DNA of 5,779 nt, from positions 1 through 5,779 of the forward strand of contig JAFCEM010000046.1 of assembly GCA_017609145.1 (NCBI GenBank). The letters are read 5' to 3'. This document shows positions 5,274 to 5,779 of the stretch, one piece after another. Below the pieces are notes generated by a model. That model did no database searches, was not told the origin of the DNA, and saw only the letters and a program-made list of their open reading frames with translations. The translations under genes and the position numbers were made by a program. Numbering within the stretch: position 1 is the first letter of the stretch; each line of letters starts with the position of its first letter. This DNA comes from Candidatus Aenigmatarchaeota archaeon. Its GTDB lineage: Archaea > Aenigmatarchaeota > Aenigmatarchaeia > QMZP01.

Positions 5274-5779
5274 TTATTTTTTCTTGGTGGTTTTCTTTTT
5301 TGCCCTGCTTTTCATGCTCTTTGGCACTTCGGGTATGTAACCAATAAGATTGAAAGAGCCGGTACTGATTGGTGCAGGCTGGTTCACTATTATGTTCTCG
5401 ACAATACCATTCATCATGTCGGTCTCGCCACGAATCGATGCGTTTATGAAATGTTTTTTGGTTTCCTCAAAGGACGCACGGGCCAGCACAGATGTTTTCT
5501 GACCTGATATGCCATAACGGCCTATTGGTTTTATCACGCCGTCATTTGTCATCAGGTCCGCCAAGAGCATTATATACCTTATGTCTATCCCGAGACCCTG
5601 CTCTTCTATTGTATAGCTTGCCTGTTCTATAATGGCATTTCTTGCCGCCTCAACCCCAAGCACATCACAGACCTCGAAAATATTGTTGCTCGTTGTCCTT
5701 GAAATATCAACGCCCTCTATATCGAAAACCTTTTTAAGGTTTGAACCGAGCGTGTTTATTACCCATTCTCCCTCTTCCT
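5274..5779 (-). CDS. rpoA2: DNA-directed RNA polymerase subunit A'' , C-terminal part (5' end outside window)
   Basis: This is the C-terminal portion of the split largest subunit of archaeal RNA polymerase (equivalent to the end of bacterial beta' and eukaryotic Rpb1), part of the catalytic core. The frame is open from the right edge and gives 167 residues; complete A'' subunits are about 380-400, so the trigger-loop region lies outside. Conserved blocks seen are VDISRTTSNNIFEVCDVLG and VEAARNAIIEQ, then DIRYIMLLADLMTNDGVI, IGRYGISGQKTSVLARASFEE, and RGETDMMNGIVENIIVNQPAPISTG. The GTG at 5663 is an internal Val of the conserved VLGVEAARN stretch, not a start. The protein ends in a Lys-rich tail (SRAKKKTTKKK) after a short GYIPEVPKS linker. 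It is followed 33 bp downstream by rpl6, whereas in many archaea rpoA2 is followed by rpl30e and nusA. Confidence 0.97.
   Translation of the reverse strand, partial: EEGEWVINTLGSNLKKVFDIEGVDISRTTSNNIFEVCDVLGVEAARNAIIEQASYTIEEQGLGIDIRYIMLLADLMTNDGVIKPIGRYGISGQKTSVLARASFEETKKHFINASIRGETDMMNGIVENIIVNQPAPISTGSFNLIGYIPEVPKSMKSRAKKKTTKKK

Noticed and set aside
1..5779. CRISPR array, mobile element, tRNA or rRNA gene
   Set aside because: No regularly spaced repeats, transposase or integrase-like frames, terminal inverted repeats or tRNA-like cloverleaf seen; all gaps between genes are under 40 bp.

Overview
The window is a stretch of archaeal chromosome carrying core information-processing genes. 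An archaeal origin is shown by the L32e ribosomal protein (no bacterial homologue), a split large RNA polymerase subunit (RpoA''), an archaeal replicative family-B DNA polymerase, a type-II methionine aminopeptidase, and AT-rich TATA-like boxes placed about where leaderless archaeal transcripts need them. I cannot fix the lineage. The rearranged ribosomal gene order would fit a lineage with broken-up ribosomal clusters, but that is only a hint.

Layout from left to right. The 3' part of a family-B DNA polymerase gene (polB, + strand, entering from the left edge) ends tail-to-tail, with a 20-bp gap, against a VTT/DedA-type membrane protein gene on the - strand. That gene lies 25 bp downstream of alaX, which encodes a stand-alone alanyl-tRNA editing protein and is also on the - strand. 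alaX diverges from map (+ strand) across a 39-bp AT-rich spacer that appears to hold one TATA-like box for each direction. map is followed after 4 bp by ogt, a short O6-alkylguanine-DNA alkyltransferase, so the two look co-transcribed. ogt ends 3 bp from the stop of a 53-codon, four-cysteine zinc-ribbon gene on the - strand. Upstream of that, also on the - strand, lie rpl32e, rpl6 and the 3' end of rpoA2, which runs off the right edge. Coding density is very high and no stretch over 300 bp lacks a gene.

Functionally the genes cover replication (PolB), transcription (RpoA''), translation (L6, L32e), tRNA charging quality control (AlaX), N-terminal maturation of new proteins (MetAP) and DNA repair (Ogt), plus one membrane protein and one unrecognised zinc ribbon. 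I see no mobile element, CRISPR array, tRNA, rRNA or obvious new system. The points most worth a second look are the direct rpoA2-rpl6-rpl32e linkage, the tiny zinc-ribbon gene behind rpl32e, and residue changes at normally conserved sites in PolB (Exo III Tyr to His) and AlaX (Cys to Asp at a zinc-ligand position).
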